Below, piece after piece: positions 26,202 through 37,143 of a stretch of 64,000 nt of DNA. A program made the translations under genes and the position numbers. Each line of letters starts with the position of its first letter. The stretch's first letter is position 1. The notes below the pieces were generated by a model. That model searched no databases, was not told where the DNA came from, and saw nothing but the letters and a program-made list of their open reading frames with translations. The stretch is from Roseburia hominis (lineage in GTDB: Bacteria > Bacillota > Clostridia > Lachnospirales > Lachnospiraceae): positions 1-64,000 of the forward strand of contig NZ_JADYUI010000012.1 of NCBI RefSeq assembly GCF_021531695.1, given 5' to 3'.

Positions 26202-27392
26202 ATGATTATGGAGTCTTATGAGTTTTTATTGTTTTTGGCGGTTATACTGTTTGCAACAAAGATGTGCGGTTTGTTTTCCAGAAAGTTTAATATGCCACAG
26301 GTAGTAGGAGCATTGATTGCCGGGATTATTTTAGGACCATCTGTTTTAAATTGGATTGACTTTACGGGAACAAGCGGAAGTTACCTGGAGATTACAGCAG
26401 AGATTGGTGTTATTTTGTTGATGTTTTCAGCCGGTCTTGGAACGGATTTGACAGAGCTTAGGAAAAATGGAATCGCTTCCTTTGTGATTGCGTTAATAGG
26501 TGTCATTGTTCCATTACTTGGAGGTTTTGTATCTTATGCATTTTATTTCCATACGAATTTTAATGACTTTGCAGAAGTATTAAAAGCAGTTTTTGTCGGA
26601 GTTGTATTGACTGCAACTTCAGTAAGTATTACGGTAGAAACATTGCGCGAGATGGGAAAATTAAAGGGGCGTGTCGGCACAACGATTCTTGGAGCTGCGG
26701 TAATTGATGATATTATGGGGATTATTGTGCTTACCGTGGTAACCAGCATACAAGATAAGTCTGTAAAGCCAAGTAGTGTATTACTTAAGATTATCTTATA
26801 TTTTGTAATGATAGCAGTAGTGGCAGTCATTCTGGTGAAATGTAAGAAAATAATAGAGGGACCGGGTGAAAAGCGCAGAATAACGATTTTTGCGATTGCA
26901 TTTTGCTTTTTACTTTCTTACATTTCAGAAAAATTCTTTGGAATTGCAGATATTACCGGAGCATATTTTGCCGGTCTGATGTTATGTAATATGAAAGTTG
27001 GTCATTATATTGAGGAGAGAGTCGGAGTTCCGTCTTATTTAATTTTCTCTCCGGTATTTTTTGCAAGTATCGGAATTAAGACACAATTAAAGCATATGGA
27101 TTTGAGGTTATTAGGATTCTGTTTCATTTTACTTGCAGTAGCGATTTTGACTAAAATTTTAGGATGCGGTTTGGGAGCAAAGCTTTGCAAATATACGAAT
27201 AAAGAGGCATTACAGATTGGAGTCGGAATGATATCGCGTGGAGAAGTTGCGTTGATTGTGGCACAAAAAGGGCATGCTTGCGGTATGCTGGATGATATTC
27301 TGTTTGCCCCTATTGTTGTAGTAGTTATTGTGACTACATTGATTACACCGATTCTCTTAAAACTGGTAATGAAAGAAAAAGAAGCAAAATAA
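26202..27392 (+). CDS. Monovalent cation:proton antiporter, CPA2/KefB type
   Basis: 396 residues, about 12 membrane helices, no C-terminal TrkA-N domain. It starts near ESYEFLLFLAVILFATKMCG and has the conserved NMPQVVGALIAGIILGPSVL loop, and the ion-site region AAVIDDIMGIIVL (about residue 165), with the two Asp of the DD pair. It exchanges Na+ or K+ for H+ across the membrane; which ion cannot be told. The ATG at 26202 follows AAGGGG by 5 bases; a Met two codons later (26208) is possible. Followed by a WYL regulator gene. Confidence 0.85.
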   Translation: MIMESYEFLLFLAVILFATKMCGLFSRKFNMPQVVGALIAGIILGPSVLNWIDFTGTSGSYLEITAEIGVILLMFSAGLGTDLTELRKNGIASFVIALIGVIVPLLGGFVSYAFYFHTNFNDFAEVLKAVFVGVVLTATSVSITVETLREMGKLKGRVGTTILGAAVIDDIMGIIVLTVVTSIQDKSVKPSSVLLKIILYFVMIAVVAVILVKCKKIIEGPGEKRRITIFAIAFCFLLSYISEKFFGIADITGAYFAGLMLCNMKVGHYIEERVGVPSYLIFSPVFFASIGIKTQLKHMDLRLLGFCFILLAVAILTKILGCGLGAKLCKYTNKEALQIGVGMISRGEVALIVAQKGHACGMLDDILFAPIVVVVIVTTLITPILLKLVMKEKEAK

Positions 27393-27424
27393 TGAATAGG
27401 TAAGGCATAAGTTGAGGTGGCGAT

Positions 27425-28417
27425 ATGGCAAAATCCTCTGGGCAGAAGCTGAAAATTCTTTACATATTGAAGGTTTTAATGGAAAAATCCGATGAGAGTC
27501 ATCCAATTACAACAAAGCAACTCATTCAGGAATTAGAAGCATATGGTTTATCGGCAGAACGTAAAAGCATTTATGATGATATTGCAGCATTAAATGATTT
27601 TGGGATTGATGTTATTCAGGTTTCTGAAAAACCTGGGGGTTACTATATTGGTGAACGAAATTTTGAGCTGGCTGAGTTGAAGCTTTTGGTTGATGCGGTT
27701 CAGGCATCTAAGTTTATTACAACGAAAAAGTCCAGGGAATTGATTCATAAGTTAGAAAGCCTGACAAGCAAAGAAAATGCAAAACAGTTAAATCGTCAGG
27801 TTGTAGTAACAGGAAGAAGCAAGGCGGTAAATGAAAAGATATATTATAATGTAGATATGATATATATGGCACTTGCAGGTGGAGTTAAGATTCGTTTTCA
27901 TTATTTTGCCTGGACGGTTGAAAAAACAATGGAATTAAAAAACAATGGAGATTTCTATGAGGTCAGTCCATTTTTGCTTTCCTGGGATGATGAGAATTAC
28001 TATTTGATTGCTTATGATGCAAAAGCCGGTTTTATTAAACATTTCAGGGTAGACAAAATGCTTGATATTTTCATAACACAGGAAAAGCGTGATGGCTTGG
28101 AATTATTTCAGCATTTTGATGTGGGAGAATATTCAAAAAAAACGTTTGGAATGTTTGCCGGTGAGGAAGAGATAGTTACATTACTTTGCGATAATTCGTT
28201 GATTGGAGTTATGATTGATCGGTTTGGACAGGAGGTCAGCATCAGAAAAAAGGATGATAGTACTTTTCTTTTGCGAATTAAAGTAGCGGTGAGCGGACAG
28301 TTTTTTGGGTGGCTTGCCGGACTTGGGATAAAAGTCAAGATTCAGTCACCGGAAAGAGTGGCGAATGCATACAGGGAATATTTAAAGGAAATTATACAAA
28401 AATATGACATAGGATAG
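27425..28417 (+). CDS. WYL-domain transcriptional regulator
   Basis: 330 residues. An N-terminal winged helix (KLKILYILKVLMEKSDESHPITTKQLIQELEAYGL, then ERKSIYDDIAAL) is followed by a WYL domain (about 140-240) with the FHYFAWTV and FEVSPFLLSWDDENYYLIAYD-like sequence and a C-terminal WCX-type extension. Such proteins bind DNA and a small ligand, often nucleic acid or nucleotides. Ribosome site TTGAGGTGG. It lies 32 bp after the antiporter, so both may be one operon, but its target is unknown. Confidence 0.88.
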   Translation: MAKSSGQKLKILYILKVLMEKSDESHPITTKQLIQELEAYGLSAERKSIYDDIAALNDFGIDVIQVSEKPGGYYIGERNFELAELKLLVDAVQASKFITTKKSRELIHKLESLTSKENAKQLNRQVVVTGRSKAVNEKIYYNVDMIYMALAGGVKIRFHYFAWTVEKTMELKNNGDFYEVSPFLLSWDDENYYLIAYDAKAGFIKHFRVDKMLDIFITQEKRDGLELFQHFDVGEYSKKTFGMFAGEEEIVTLLCDNSLIGVMIDRFGQEVSIRKKDDSTFLLRIKVAVSGQFFGWLAGLGIKVKIQSPERVANAYREYLKEIIQKYDIG

Positions 28418-28429
28418 GAGATGAAAGTT

Positions 28430-28861
28430 ATGCAGGCAAAACCATTATTTTCGAATGCAAGATATTGTAAAAATTGCGGAAAAATTTTATTTGAAGATTA
28501 TGCAAGAGATTTGTGCAGTGTTTGTGAAACACAGCTGATTTTTGATGATGTGAGAGAATATATCAGAAGTGAAGAAGTGAATGAGTATGATGTTGCAAAA
28601 CATTTTGATATTCCTGTCGGGATGGTGCAGCAATGGATCAAAGAAGGGCGTATTGAGTATAAGGAGCGGGGAGCGAAGACAGTTATGAGTTCTTTTTGTC
28701 AGCGTTGTGGTGCGAAAGTTACGTTTGGAACTTTGTGCCAGAAGTGCTTAAAAGAATTAAATAATCAGCATAAGGGTTATGCGGTAAAAGGAGTTCCGAC
28801 CGAAGAGTCGCAGGGAAGGCTTCGTTATCTTGAAACTGTGGATGATTATACAGAGCAATAA
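28430..28861 (+). CDS. Zinc-ribbon protein with short MerR-like helix-turn-helix (YvyF-like)
   Basis: 143 residues from ATG 28430, 9 bases after GGAG (the ATG at 28421 abuts the ribosome site). Cys pairs YCKNCG and LCSVCE (about 12-30) form one zinc ribbon; FCQRCGAK and LCQKCLKE (about 85-105) form a second. Between them is a short helical segment VAKHFDIPVGMVQQWIKEGRIEYKERG, like the DNA-contact part of MerR/Xis proteins. This resembles Bacillus YvyF of the flagellar operon, though no flagellar gene is near. It follows the WYL gene and ends at a terminator. Confidence 0.7.
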   Translation: MQAKPLFSNARYCKNCGKILFEDYARDLCSVCETQLIFDDVREYIRSEEVNEYDVAKHFDIPVGMVQQWIKEGRIEYKERGAKTVMSSFCQRCGAKVTFGTLCQKCLKELNNQHKGYAVKGVPTEESQGRLRYLETVDDYTEQ

Positions 28862-28862
28862 G

Positions 28863-28897
28863 AAAAATGCACTTTGAACTATTCAAAGTGCATTTTT
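28863..28897. terminator. Bidirectional terminator between YvyF-like gene and pyrG
   Basis: AAAAATGCACTTTGAA (28863-28878) pairs perfectly over 16 bp with TTCAAAGTGCATTTTT (28882-28897), loop CTA. It can end both the plus-strand gene and the convergent pyrG. Confidence 0.9.
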
Positions 28898-28903
28898 TGA
28901 TAA

Positions 28904-30517
28904 TTATTTTGCGTTTTTACAATCAATGGCTGCTTTCACAAAGCCTTTAAATAATGGATGAGGACGATTTGGTCTGGACTTTAATTCCGGATGAGCCTGG
29001 GTTGCAATAAACCAAGGATGTGAAGGAATTTCAATCATTTCGACAATTCGTCCATCAGGAGAAAGTCCGCATAACTCCATACCATTCTTCGTCAAAATAT
29101 TACGGAAATCATTATTTACCTCATATCTGTGACGATGTCTTTCATGAATGGTTTCCTCGCCATAAAGTGTGTATGATTTTGAATCCTTTTTTAATACACA
29201 AGGATAAGAACCAAGTCTTAACGTACCTCCGATATCTTCGACACCATTCTGATCAGGCATTAGTGCAATAACAGGATGTGTGGTATTCGGGTCTAACTCG
29301 ATACTGTGTGCGTCGTGCAATTCACAGACATGGCGGGCATATTCAATAATGGAAACCTGCATACCAAGGCAGAGACCAAGGTAAGGAATTTTATTTTCCC
29401 TTGCATATTTTGCAGCAGAAATCATTCCCTCTACACCACGGTTTCCAAAACCGCCAGGTATAATGATGCCGGTAACATCACCTAAAATTTCTTTTGCATT
29501 TTCATCATTTAAGGTTTCAGAATCTACCCATTTAATATTAACAGTAGCACGTTCTGCGATACCACCGTGTTTTAAGGCTTCAACAACAGAGATGTAGGCA
29601 TCGTGGAGCTGGGTATATTTCCCTACTAAAGCAATATTTACGTCCTGGATAGGATGTTTTAAGGCGTCTACCATTTCAATCCAGTCAGCAAGATCCGGTT
29701 CCGGACAATCTAAATGAAGGCTTTCACAGGCAACTTTTGCAAGGTTTTCCGCTTCCATGGCAAGCGGAGCTTCATATAAATATTCTACATCAAGGTTCTG
29801 CAAAACATGTCCATTCGGAACATTACAGAATAAAGCAATTTTGTCTTTTAATCCCTGATCCAGTGGCTGTTCGGAACGACATACGATGATATCAGGCTGA
29901 ATGCCCATCCCCTGAAGTTCTTTTACACTTGCCTGCGTAGGTTTTGTTTTTAATTCGCCGGAGGCTTTAATATAAGGAATCAGAGTAACATGGATCAAGA
30001 TAGCATTTTCATGTCCTACTTCATGTTGAAACTGACGGATGGATTCAAGGAATGGCTGACTTTCAATGTCACCTACCGTACCACCAACTTCAATGATAGC
30101 AATGTGTGTATCTTTTTCATCAGAAAAATTGCGGTAAAAACGACTTTTAATTTCATTTGTGATGTGAGGAATAACCTGTACGGTACCACCACCGAAATCG
30201 CCGCGGCGTTCTTTTTGAAGAACAGACCAGTATACTTTTCCGGTAGTTACGTTAGAATTTTTGGTTAAACTTTCATCGATAAATCTTTCGTAATGACCTA
30301 AGTCAAGATCAGTTTCAGCTCCATCATCAGTTACAAAAACTTCACCATGCTGAATCGGGTTCATAGTTCCCGGATCAATATTGATATATGGGTCAAATTT
30401 CTGCATGGTCACCTTGTAGCCGCGGGCTTTTAAAAGACGTCCTAAAGAAGCAGCGGTAATTCCTTTTCCGAGTCCCGAAACAACACCACCGGTGACAAAG
30501 ACGTATTTTACAGGCAT
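28904..30517 (-). CDS. pyrG: CTP synthase
   Basis: 537 residues. Converts UTP, ATP and Gln to CTP. Synthase domain begins [23 protein letters not shown] with P-loop, and the C-terminal class I amidotransferase domain has the nucleophile in YLGLCLGMQ (about residue 380) and PHPLFKGF near the end. Ribosome site AAGGAGG on the minus strand. An inverted repeat lies in the promoter region upstream (30559-30589). Confidence 0.96.
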   Translation of the reverse strand: MPVKYVFVTGGVVSGLGKGITAASLGRLLKARGYKVTMQKFDPYINIDPGTMNPIQHGEVFVTDDGAETDLDLGHYERFIDESLTKNSNVTTGKVYWSVLQKERRGDFGGGTVQVIPHITNEIKSRFYRNFSDEKDTHIAIIEVGGTVGDIESQPFLESIRQFQHEVGHENAILIHVTLIPYIKASGELKTKPTQASVKELQGMGIQPDIIVCRSEQPLDQGLKDKIALFCNVPNGHVLQNLDVEYLYEAPLAMEAENLAKVACESLHLDCPEPDLADWIEMVDALKHPIQDVNIALVGKYTQLHDAYISVVEALKHGGIAERATVNIKWVDSETLNDENAKEILGDVTGIIIPGGFGNRGVEGMISAAKYARENKIPYLGLCLGMQVSIIEYARHVCELHDAHSIELDPNTTHPVIALMPDQNGVEDIGGTLRLGSYPCVLKKDSKSYTLYGEETIHERHRHRYEVNNDFRNILTKNGMELCGLSPDGRIVEMIEIPSHPWFIATQAHPELKSRPNRPHPLFKGFVKAAIDCKNAK

Positions 30518-30558
30518 AGATTAATCCTCCTTATAATAAATGATTTATGAACGTTGAA

Positions 30559-30589
30559 AGGTCAACAGTGTATCATATGCCGTTGACCT
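30559..30589 (-). promoter_or_regulatory. Inverted repeat overlapping the predicted pyrG promoter
   Basis: AGGTCAAC (30559-30566) and GTTGACCT (30582-30589) are perfect 8-bp arms separated by 15 bp that contain a minus-strand TATGAT. A TTTATA-17-TATGAT promoter is possible, so a regulator bound here would block pyrG. It could also form a hairpin in the pyrG leader. Confidence 0.45.
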
Positions 30590-30736
30590 AAGTTTATAAA
30601 ATAACCAATATATTATATAACCTGCAAAGAAAAAATACCAGCTTTTTTTGAAAAAAGTTTTGCTCATGATTTAGAGTATCTTTATAAGAGTTTAGAAAAA
30701 TTTAAGAAAAAAGGGAAAAAGTTCATGAACTATATA

Positions 30737-30765
30737 TTGCTTTTATGAGGGTTTAAACATATAAT
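30737..30765 (+). promoter_or_regulatory. Promoter of ftsH
   Basis: TTGCTT (30737-30742) and TATAAT (30760-30765) are 17 bp apart. The start near 30772 leaves a leader of about 43 nt. The remaining intergenic bases (30590-30736) are A+T rich with no clear structure. Confidence 0.8.
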
Positions 30766-30814
30766 AAAGAAGATATTATACAAAGAAAAGAAATTTTCTT
30801 TTGCGGAGGACAAA

Positions 30815-32785
30815 ATGGATAATCAGAATAACGGAAATAATAATCAAAACAATAATAAGAATGATAAAAATGGACAGATGCTTTTGATGTTCATTGTTGT
30901 AACACTCATTGCATTATTTATTATGAGTCTGATCAGCAGATGGGAAACTTCCATGACAGCGCAGGAGATTTCTTATACTGAGTTTGTTCAGATGATCAAT
31001 GATGATAAAGTACAAAGCGTTGAGTTCGATTCACAGCAGATTAATATTACTCCGAAAACGGACAAGGGTGTGTCATTTATCACATATTATACCGGGTACA
31101 TTCGGGATGATTCTTTACTGCCGCTTCTTATGGACAAGGAGATTGAGGTAAAGGCAACCATACCGGATAATACTTCAACCTGGGTATATAATATTTTGAG
31201 TTTTGTAATACCACTTGTGCTTGTATGGATTTTGCTTGGATTTTTGATGAAGCGCATGGGCGGTGGTGGCATGATGGGTGTCGGAAAGAGCAATGCCAAG
31301 GTCTATGTGGAAAAGACGACGGGAGTTACCTTTAAGGATGTTGCAGGACAGGATGAAGCAAAAGAATCTTTACAGGAAGTTGTAGATTTTCTGCATAATC
31401 CGAAAAAATATACGGACATTGGTGCGAAGCTGCCAAAGGGCGCTCTTTTAGTTGGACCTCCGGGAACCGGTAAAACGTTATTGGCAAAGGCAGTAGCGGG
31501 AGAAGCAGGAGTACCGTTTTTCTCACTGGCAGGTTCTGATTTCGTTGAAATGTTCGTAGGTGTTGGTGCTTCCAGAGTCAGAGATTTGTTTAAAGAAGCA
31601 CAAAAACAGGCACCTTGTATTATTTTCATTGACGAGATTGATGCGATTGGTAAGAGCCGTGACAGCAGATATGGCGGTGGTAATGATGAACGTGAACAGA
31701 CGTTGAATCAGCTTCTTGCAGAAATGGATGGTTTTGATACTTCAAAGGGACTTTTGATTCTGGCAGCAACGAACCGTCCGGAAGTATTAGATAAGGCATT
31801 GCTTCGTCCGGGACGATTTGACCGTAGAATTATTGTAGATAAGCCGGATTTAAAAGGCAGATTGGAGACTTTAAAAGTACATTCCAAGGATGTGCTTATG
31901 GCAGATGATGTAGATTTGGAAGCGCTTGCATTGGCATCTGCGGGTCTGGTTGGTTCTGATCTTGCCAATATGATTAATGAGGCTGCCATTAATGCAGTAA
32001 AGCAGGGAAGAAAATTTGTTACGCAGGCAGATCTGTTTGAAGCCTTTGAAATTGTGGCCGTTGGTGGTAAAGAAAAGAAAGACCGTGCCATGAGTAAGAA
32101 AGAGAGAAAGATTGTATCGTATCATGAAGTCGGTCATGCGATGGTAACAGCTTTACAGAAAAACACGGAGCCGGTACAGAAAATTACGATTGTACCAAGA
32201 ACAATGGGAGCACTTGGTTATACCTTACAAACACCGGAAGAAGAGAAATATTTACAGACCAAGGAAGAATTGGAAGCCAAAATCGTTACTTATATGGGTG
32301 GTCGTGCGGCAGAAGAGATTGTATTTCATTCAATTACCAGTGGTGCAGCAAATGATATTGAACAGGCAACCAAGATTGCAAGAGCAATGATTACTCAATT
32401 TGGTATGTCTGAGAAGTTCGGAATGATGAGCCTTGCCAGTGTAGAAAATCAATATCTGGAAGGTCGTGCTTCTTTGAATTGCGGTGAGGCAACTGCAGCA
32501 GAGATTGATAAAGAAGTATTGAAGATGATTCAGGACAGTTATGCGGAAGCCATTCGCTTACTTACAGAGAATCGTGAAATTTTAGATCATATTGCGGACT
32601 ATTTATATGAACATGAAACAATCACCGGTAAAGAATTTATGAAGATATTCCGTGAATTAAAAGGTCTGCCTGATCCGGATGAGGATAAGAAGGAGAACGA
32701 AGGGGAAGATGCCGGTTCGACAACATCAGAAGCAGTTGAGAAAACAACCGAGAATATGTTCGTGGATGAAGATAGTGATGTTTGA
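30815..32785 (+). CDS. ftsH: Membrane-bound ATP-dependent zinc protease FtsH
   Basis: 656 residues. An N-terminal Asn-rich tail ([11 protein letters not shown]) precedes the first membrane helix (about 20-42), an extracytoplasmic domain, and a second helix near 130. The AAA domain has Walker A GPPGTGKT (about 214-221), Walker [10 protein letters not shown], and the second region of homology. The zinc site HEVGH is near residue 436. It degrades membrane and unstable cytosolic proteins. Ribosome site GCGGAGG. Its last codons overlap uvrC. Confidence 0.96.
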   Translation: MDNQNNGNNNQNNNKNDKNGQMLLMFIVVTLIALFIMSLISRWETSMTAQEISYTEFVQMINDDKVQSVEFDSQQINITPKTDKGVSFITYYTGYIRDDSLLPLLMDKEIEVKATIPDNTSTWVYNILSFVIPLVLVWILLGFLMKRMGGGGMMGVGKSNAKVYVEKTTGVTFKDVAGQDEAKESLQEVVDFLHNPKKYTDIGAKLPKGALLVGPPGTGKTLLAKAVAGEAGVPFFSLAGSDFVEMFVGVGASRVRDLFKEAQKQAPCIIFIDEIDAIGKSRDSRYGGGNDEREQTLNQLLAEMDGFDTSKGLLILAATNRPEVLDKALLRPGRFDRRIIVDKPDLKGRLETLKVHSKDVLMADDVDLEALALASAGLVGSDLANMINEAAINAVKQGRKFVTQADLFEAFEIVAVGGKEKKDRAMSKKERKIVSYHEVGHAMVTALQKNTEPVQKITIVPRTMGALGYTLQTPEEEKYLQTKEELEAKIVTYMGGRAAEEIVFHSITSGAANDIEQATKIARAMITQFGMSEKFGMMSLASVENQYLEGRASLNCGEATAAEIDKEVLKMIQDSYAEAIRLLTENREILDHIADYLYEHETITGKEFMKIFRELKGLPDPDEDKKENEGEDAGSTTSEAVEKTTENMFVDEDSDV

Positions 32786-34667
32786 GATTGAAGAAGAATT
32801 AAAAAAACTGCCGGATAGACCGGGAGTATATATCATGCATGATGAGAAAGATGATATCATCTATGTAGGAAAAGCAGTGAATTTAAAAAATCGTGTCAGA
32901 CAGTATTTTAGACCAAGTCATGATGAAGGAATCAAAAAGGCGAAGATGGTAGAACAGATTCGCCGTTTTGAGTATATTATTACGGATTCTGAACTGGAAG
33001 CGCTGGTGTTAGAATGCAATCTGATCAAAGAACATCGGCCAAAATATAATACTATGCTGCGGGATGACAAAACATATCCGTATATCAGGGTGACTCTTGG
33101 GGAAGATTTCCCAAGGGTCCTCTTTTCACGTCAGATGAAAAAAGATAAATCAAAATATTTTGGACCATATACAAGTGCCGGAGCGGTAAAAGATACGATA
33201 GAGTTGATTCAAAAGATGTACCAGATCAGAACTTGTAATCGAAATTTACCAAGGGATATCGGAAAAGAAAGACCCTGTTTGAATTATCATATTAAAAAAT
33301 GTAATGCACCGTGTCAGGGGTATATTAGTAAAGAAGAGTATCATAAATCAATTGAAATGGTACTGTCTTTTTTAAATGGAAATTATCAGCCAATTATAAA
33401 AGATTTAGAGAAAAAAATGATGGCAGCGTCAGACAGTCTGGAATTTGAAAGGGCGATTGAATACAGAGAACTTTTAAACAGTGTAAAACAGATTGCACAA
33501 AAACAGAAAATCACCAGTTTTGACGGAGAAGATAAAGATGTGATAGCCCTTGCCGGTGATGAGAGAGATGCGGTGGTACAGGTATTTTTTGTTCGTGGTG
33601 GAAAACTAATTGGGAGAGAACATTTTTATATTAAAATTGCGACAGAAGATACAGAGAGTCAGATTCTTACTACGTTTGTGAAACAGTTCTATTCGGGAAC
33701 CCCATTTTTGCCACGGGAAATTATGCTTTCAGCGGAGATTGAAGATCAGGACATAATAGAGGAGTGGTTGGAAAAAAAGCGTGGTTCCAAGGTTTATTTA
33801 CGTATTCCAAGGCGGGGAATGAAGGAAAAATTAGTAGAGTTAGCAAAGAAAAATGCAGAACTGGTATTGAGTCAGGATAAAGAGCGTATCAAGAGAGAAG
33901 AAGGAAGAACAATAGGAGCCTTAAAAGAAATTGAGAAATTACTTGATATGGAGAAACTCAATCGAATTGAGGCATTTGATATTTCTAACATTAGTGGTTT
34001 TCAGACAGTGGGTTCTATGATTGTGTACGAAAAAGGAAAGCCATGCCGCAGTGATTATAGAAAGTTTCGATTAAAGACAATTCAGGGACCGGATGATTAT
34101 GCTTCCATGCATGAAGTTCTCACCAGACGTTTTTTACATGGAATGGAAGAAAAAAAGGAACTGCAAGAAAAAAATATGTCGGACGTTTATGGTAGTTTTA
34201 CCAGATTCCCGGATCTTATCATGATGGATGGTGGCCGTGGACAGGTAAATATTGCATTGAAAGTTTTAGCGGAATTACATCTGGATATTCCGGTATGTGG
34301 AATGGTGAAAGATGATAACCACAGGACGAGAGGATTATACTATAATAACGTTGAGATTCCGATAGACCGAAACAGTGAAGGATTTAAGCTGATAACCAGA
34401 ATACAGGATGAGGCACATCGGTTTGCAATTGAATATCACCGCTCTTTGCGGAGCAAGGGACAGGTACATTCTGTATTGGATGATATCGATGGAATCGGTT
34501 CGACAAGAAGAAAAGCGTTAATGCGGCGTTTCCAGTCAATTGAAAATATAAAGCAGGCAACCATAGAAGAATTGAAAGAAACAGAATCTATGAATGAAAG
34601 AGCAGCTCAGGCGGTATATCATTTCTTTCATATAAATGCAGAGAAAAACGATGTACCAGGCAGCTGA
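32778..34667 (+). CDS. uvrC: Excinuclease ABC subunit C
   Basis: 629 residues from ATG 32778, which overlaps the ftsH stop; a longer frame runs through the ftsH 3' end but its N terminus is not UvrC-like. N-terminal GIY-YIG nuclease ([29 protein letters not shown]), UVR motif near residue 205 and RNase H-like C-terminal half with ALDISNISG-type ([17 protein letters not shown]) and HhH region. It makes the incisions of nucleotide-excision repair with UvrA and UvrB. Confidence 0.95.
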   Translation: MFEIEEELKKLPDRPGVYIMHDEKDDIIYVGKAVNLKNRVRQYFRPSHDEGIKKAKMVEQIRRFEYIITDSELEALVLECNLIKEHRPKYNTMLRDDKTYPYIRVTLGEDFPRVLFSRQMKKDKSKYFGPYTSAGAVKDTIELIQKMYQIRTCNRNLPRDIGKERPCLNYHIKKCNAPCQGYISKEEYHKSIEMVLSFLNGNYQPIIKDLEKKMMAASDSLEFERAIEYRELLNSVKQIAQKQKITSFDGEDKDVIALAGDERDAVVQVFFVRGGKLIGREHFYIKIATEDTESQILTTFVKQFYSGTPFLPREIMLSAEIEDQDIIEEWLEKKRGSKVYLRIPRRGMKEKLVELAKKNAELVLSQDKERIKREEGRTIGALKEIEKLLDMEKLNRIEAFDISNISGFQTVGSMIVYEKGKPCRSDYRKFRLKTIQGPDDYASMHEVLTRRFLHGMEEKKELQEKNMSDVYGSFTRFPDLIMMDGGRGQVNIALKVLAELHLDIPVCGMVKDDNHRTRGLYYNNVEIPIDRNSEGFKLITRIQDEAHRFAIEYHRSLRSKGQVHSVLDDIDGIGSTRRKALMRRFQSIENIKQATIEELKETESMNERAAQAVYHFFHINAEKNDVPGS

Positions 34668-34703
34668 ATTATTACAACTTTAGTGCAGAAAATAAGTTTG
34701 AAG

Positions 34704-34732
34704 TTGAAGCAGTATGAGTTCTATGCTACACT
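34704..34732 (+). promoter_or_regulatory. Promoter of hprK
   Basis: TTGAAG (34704-34709) and TACACT (34727-34732) are 17 bp apart, in the 121-bp gap after uvrC. The start near 34739 gives a leader of about 50 nt. Confidence 0.6.
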
Positions 34733-34788
34733 AAACACATTAGAAGGTTGAAAAAATAAGTTTGTACAGAGATAAAGGAGAGGGTATT

Positions 34789-35733
34789 ATGCAAGGAGTA
34801 GCAATTGGAAAGATTGTAAAAAGAATGGGATTAAAAAATTGGACAAACGATATGGACTTGAAAGGACACCGGATTCTTTTGTCAGATGTGAATCGCCCGG
34901 CATTGCAGCTGAGTGGTTATTTTAATCATTTTGAGGAAAAACGTGTACAGATTATTGGGAATGTTGAATATACGTATTTACAACAGCTGGAGCAGGAACG
35001 AAAAATTGAAATTTATAATGAATTTTTAAAGTATGAAATTCCATGTGTAATTTTCTGCAGGGATTTGCAGCCGGATGAGGATTTCCTTCGTATTGCGAAA
35101 GAAAATGGTGTGCCGGTACTTGGAACAAATCGTTCTACTTCCGAGTTTATGGCAGAACTTATTTATATTTTAAGTGAGCAGCTTGCACCATGCATTACGA
35201 TTCATGGTGTTTTGGTAGATGTTTATGGAGAAGGTCTTCTTATCATGGGAGAGAGCGGTATCGGGAAAAGCGAAGCCGCTTTGGAATTGATTCGAAGAGG
35301 GCATCGTCTGGTTACGGATGATGTGGTGGAAATCCGTAAAATTAATGAACATACGTTGGTCGGAACATCACCGGATATTACAAGATATTTTATTGAGTTG
35401 CGTGGAATCGGTATCATTGATGTAAAGACCTTGTTTGGTGTGGAATGTGTAAAAGAAAAGCAGAGCATTGATCTTGTGATTAAGCTGGAAGACTGGAAAA
35501 AAGATAATGATTACGACAGACTTGGTCTGGAAGAGGAGTATACGGAGATTTTAGGAAATAAAGTGGCTTGTCATTCATTGCCAATCCGTCCGGGACGTAA
35601 CCTTGCAGTAATTTGTGAAACCGCAGCAGTAAATCACAGACAGAAAAAAATGGGTTATAATGCTGCACAGGAATTATATCGTCGTGTGCAGGCAAATATA
35701 AATAAAGATGGCGAAAGCGAAGAAGAAGAGTAA
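34789..35733 (+). CDS. hprK: HPr kinase/phosphorylase
   Basis: 314 residues from ATG 34789, after AAAGGAGAGGG; a TTG 27 bases earlier is in frame but less likely. Walker A GESGIGKSE lies at about 154-162, and the family motif VTDDVVEIR and the C-terminal signature LRGIGIIDVKTLFG are present. It phosphorylates Ser46 of HPr or Crh with ATP or PPi and also reverses this, setting catabolite repression. A Crh-like substrate is encoded 4 kb downstream. Confidence 0.95.
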   Translation: MQGVAIGKIVKRMGLKNWTNDMDLKGHRILLSDVNRPALQLSGYFNHFEEKRVQIIGNVEYTYLQQLEQERKIEIYNEFLKYEIPCVIFCRDLQPDEDFLRIAKENGVPVLGTNRSTSEFMAELIYILSEQLAPCITIHGVLVDVYGEGLLIMGESGIGKSEAALELIRRGHRLVTDDVVEIRKINEHTLVGTSPDITRYFIELRGIGIIDVKTLFGVECVKEKQSIDLVIKLEDWKKDNDYDRLGLEEEYTEILGNKVACHSLPIRPGRNLAVICETAAVNHRQKKMGYNAAQELYRRVQANINKDGESEEEE

Positions 35734-35748
35734 AAGAGGTTTTGACAT

Positions 35749-37131
35749 ATGGAACGTGAACTGGCATGGGATAGTTACAATGAGAAAGAAATAAATAAAA
35801 TATTTGATTTTTCAGAAAAATATCGCGCATTTCTCACAAATTGTAAGACAGAACGTGAATGCGTAGCATGGTTTGTCGAGCAGGCAGAAGCAGCAGGGTT
35901 TGTAAGTCTGGAAGAAGCCATGGAAAAGCAGCAGAAACTGAAAGTTGGAGATAGAATTTATGTAAACCGAATGAACAAATGGTTTGCAGCATTTGTAATA
36001 GGAAAAAAGAGTCTGGAAGCCGGCATGAATATTTTGGGGGCACACATTGATTCTCCCCGTATCGATTTGAAACAGAATCCTTTTTACGAAGAAAGCGGTC
36101 TTGCCATGCTTGATACACATTATTATGGCGGAATAAAAAAATATCAATGGGTAACCATTCCTATGGCATTGCATGGTGTAGTTGCAAAAACGGATGGTAC
36201 CGTGGTAAATATTTCGATAGGCGATAAACCGGAAGATCCGGTGTTTGGAATCAGTGACCTCTTGGTACATCTTGCAACGGAACAGATGGATAAAAAGGCG
36301 GCAAAGGTAATTGATGGTGAAAGCATGAATGTCATGATTGGCAGCATGCCGTTAAAAAATGCGACAGAAAAAGAAGCCGTAAAAGCCAATATTCTTCAGA
36401 TTATTGAAAAAACATATCAAATTAAGGAGGAAGATTTTCTTTCAGCGGAGATTGAAGTGGTTCCGGCGGGAGAGGCGAGAGATTATGGGTTTGACCGTAG
36501 TATGATAATGGGCTATGGGCATGACGACAGAGTCTGCGCATATCCTTCTTTTGTAGCGTTGTCAGAAATGAAGGAACCGGAAGTTACCAGTGTATGCTTA
36601 TTGGTTGATAAAGAAGAAATTGGAAATGAGGGTGCCAGCAGTGCGCGTTCTCTTTATTTTGAAAATGCAGTGGCAGAGCTTTTGAATTTGTCCGGAGATT
36701 ATTCGGATCTTTTATTGCGACGTGCATTGCAGAATTCAAAGATGATATCTTCTGATGTCAGTGCAGCCTTTGATCCAAATTATCCGACGGTTTTAGAGAC
36801 AAAGAATGCAGCATATTTTGGCAAGGGTCTTGTATTTAACAAATATAGCGGGGTAAGAGGAAAAAGGGATTCCAACGATACAAATGCAGAATATATAGGA
36901 GAGATAAGGCGTATAATGGAAGAAAACCATGTGTTTTATCAGACTGCTGAACTTGGAAAGGTTGACCAGGGTGGTGGAGGTACAATTGCACGTATCTTTG
37001 CACGATATGGTATGCAGGTCATTGATGGAGGAATTCCGGTTATTAATATGCATGCACCATGGGAAATTATCAGTAAAGCAGATTTATATGAAGCATATAA
37101 GGGTTACATTGCATTTTTGAAAGAAGCATAA
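35749..37131 (+). CDS. M18 aminopeptidase
   Basis: 460 residues, typical of the M18 (aspartyl/leucyl aminopeptidase) family. Metal ligands are visible: AHIDSPRID (about 98-106), the DDRVCAYP region (about 255) and KEEIGNEGASS (about 288), with the late HAPWEIISKADLYE motif. It trims N-terminal residues of peptides in the cytosol as a large oligomer. Follows hprK by 15 bp and precedes murB by 12 bp, so it is probably in the same transcript. Confidence 0.92.
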   Translation: MERELAWDSYNEKEINKIFDFSEKYRAFLTNCKTERECVAWFVEQAEAAGFVSLEEAMEKQQKLKVGDRIYVNRMNKWFAAFVIGKKSLEAGMNILGAHIDSPRIDLKQNPFYEESGLAMLDTHYYGGIKKYQWVTIPMALHGVVAKTDGTVVNISIGDKPEDPVFGISDLLVHLATEQMDKKAAKVIDGESMNVMIGSMPLKNATEKEAVKANILQIIEKTYQIKEEDFLSAEIEVVPAGEARDYGFDRSMIMGYGHDDRVCAYPSFVALSEMKEPEVTSVCLLVDKEEIGNEGASSARSLYFENAVAELLNLSGDYSDLLLRRALQNSKMISSDVSAAFDPNYPTVLETKNAAYFGKGLVFNKYSGVRGKRDSNDTNAEYIGEIRRIMEENHVFYQTAELGKVDQGGGGTIARIFARYGMQVIDGGIPVINMHAPWEIISKADLYEAYKGYIAFLKEA

Positions 37132-37143
37132 TGGAGAAAAGAC

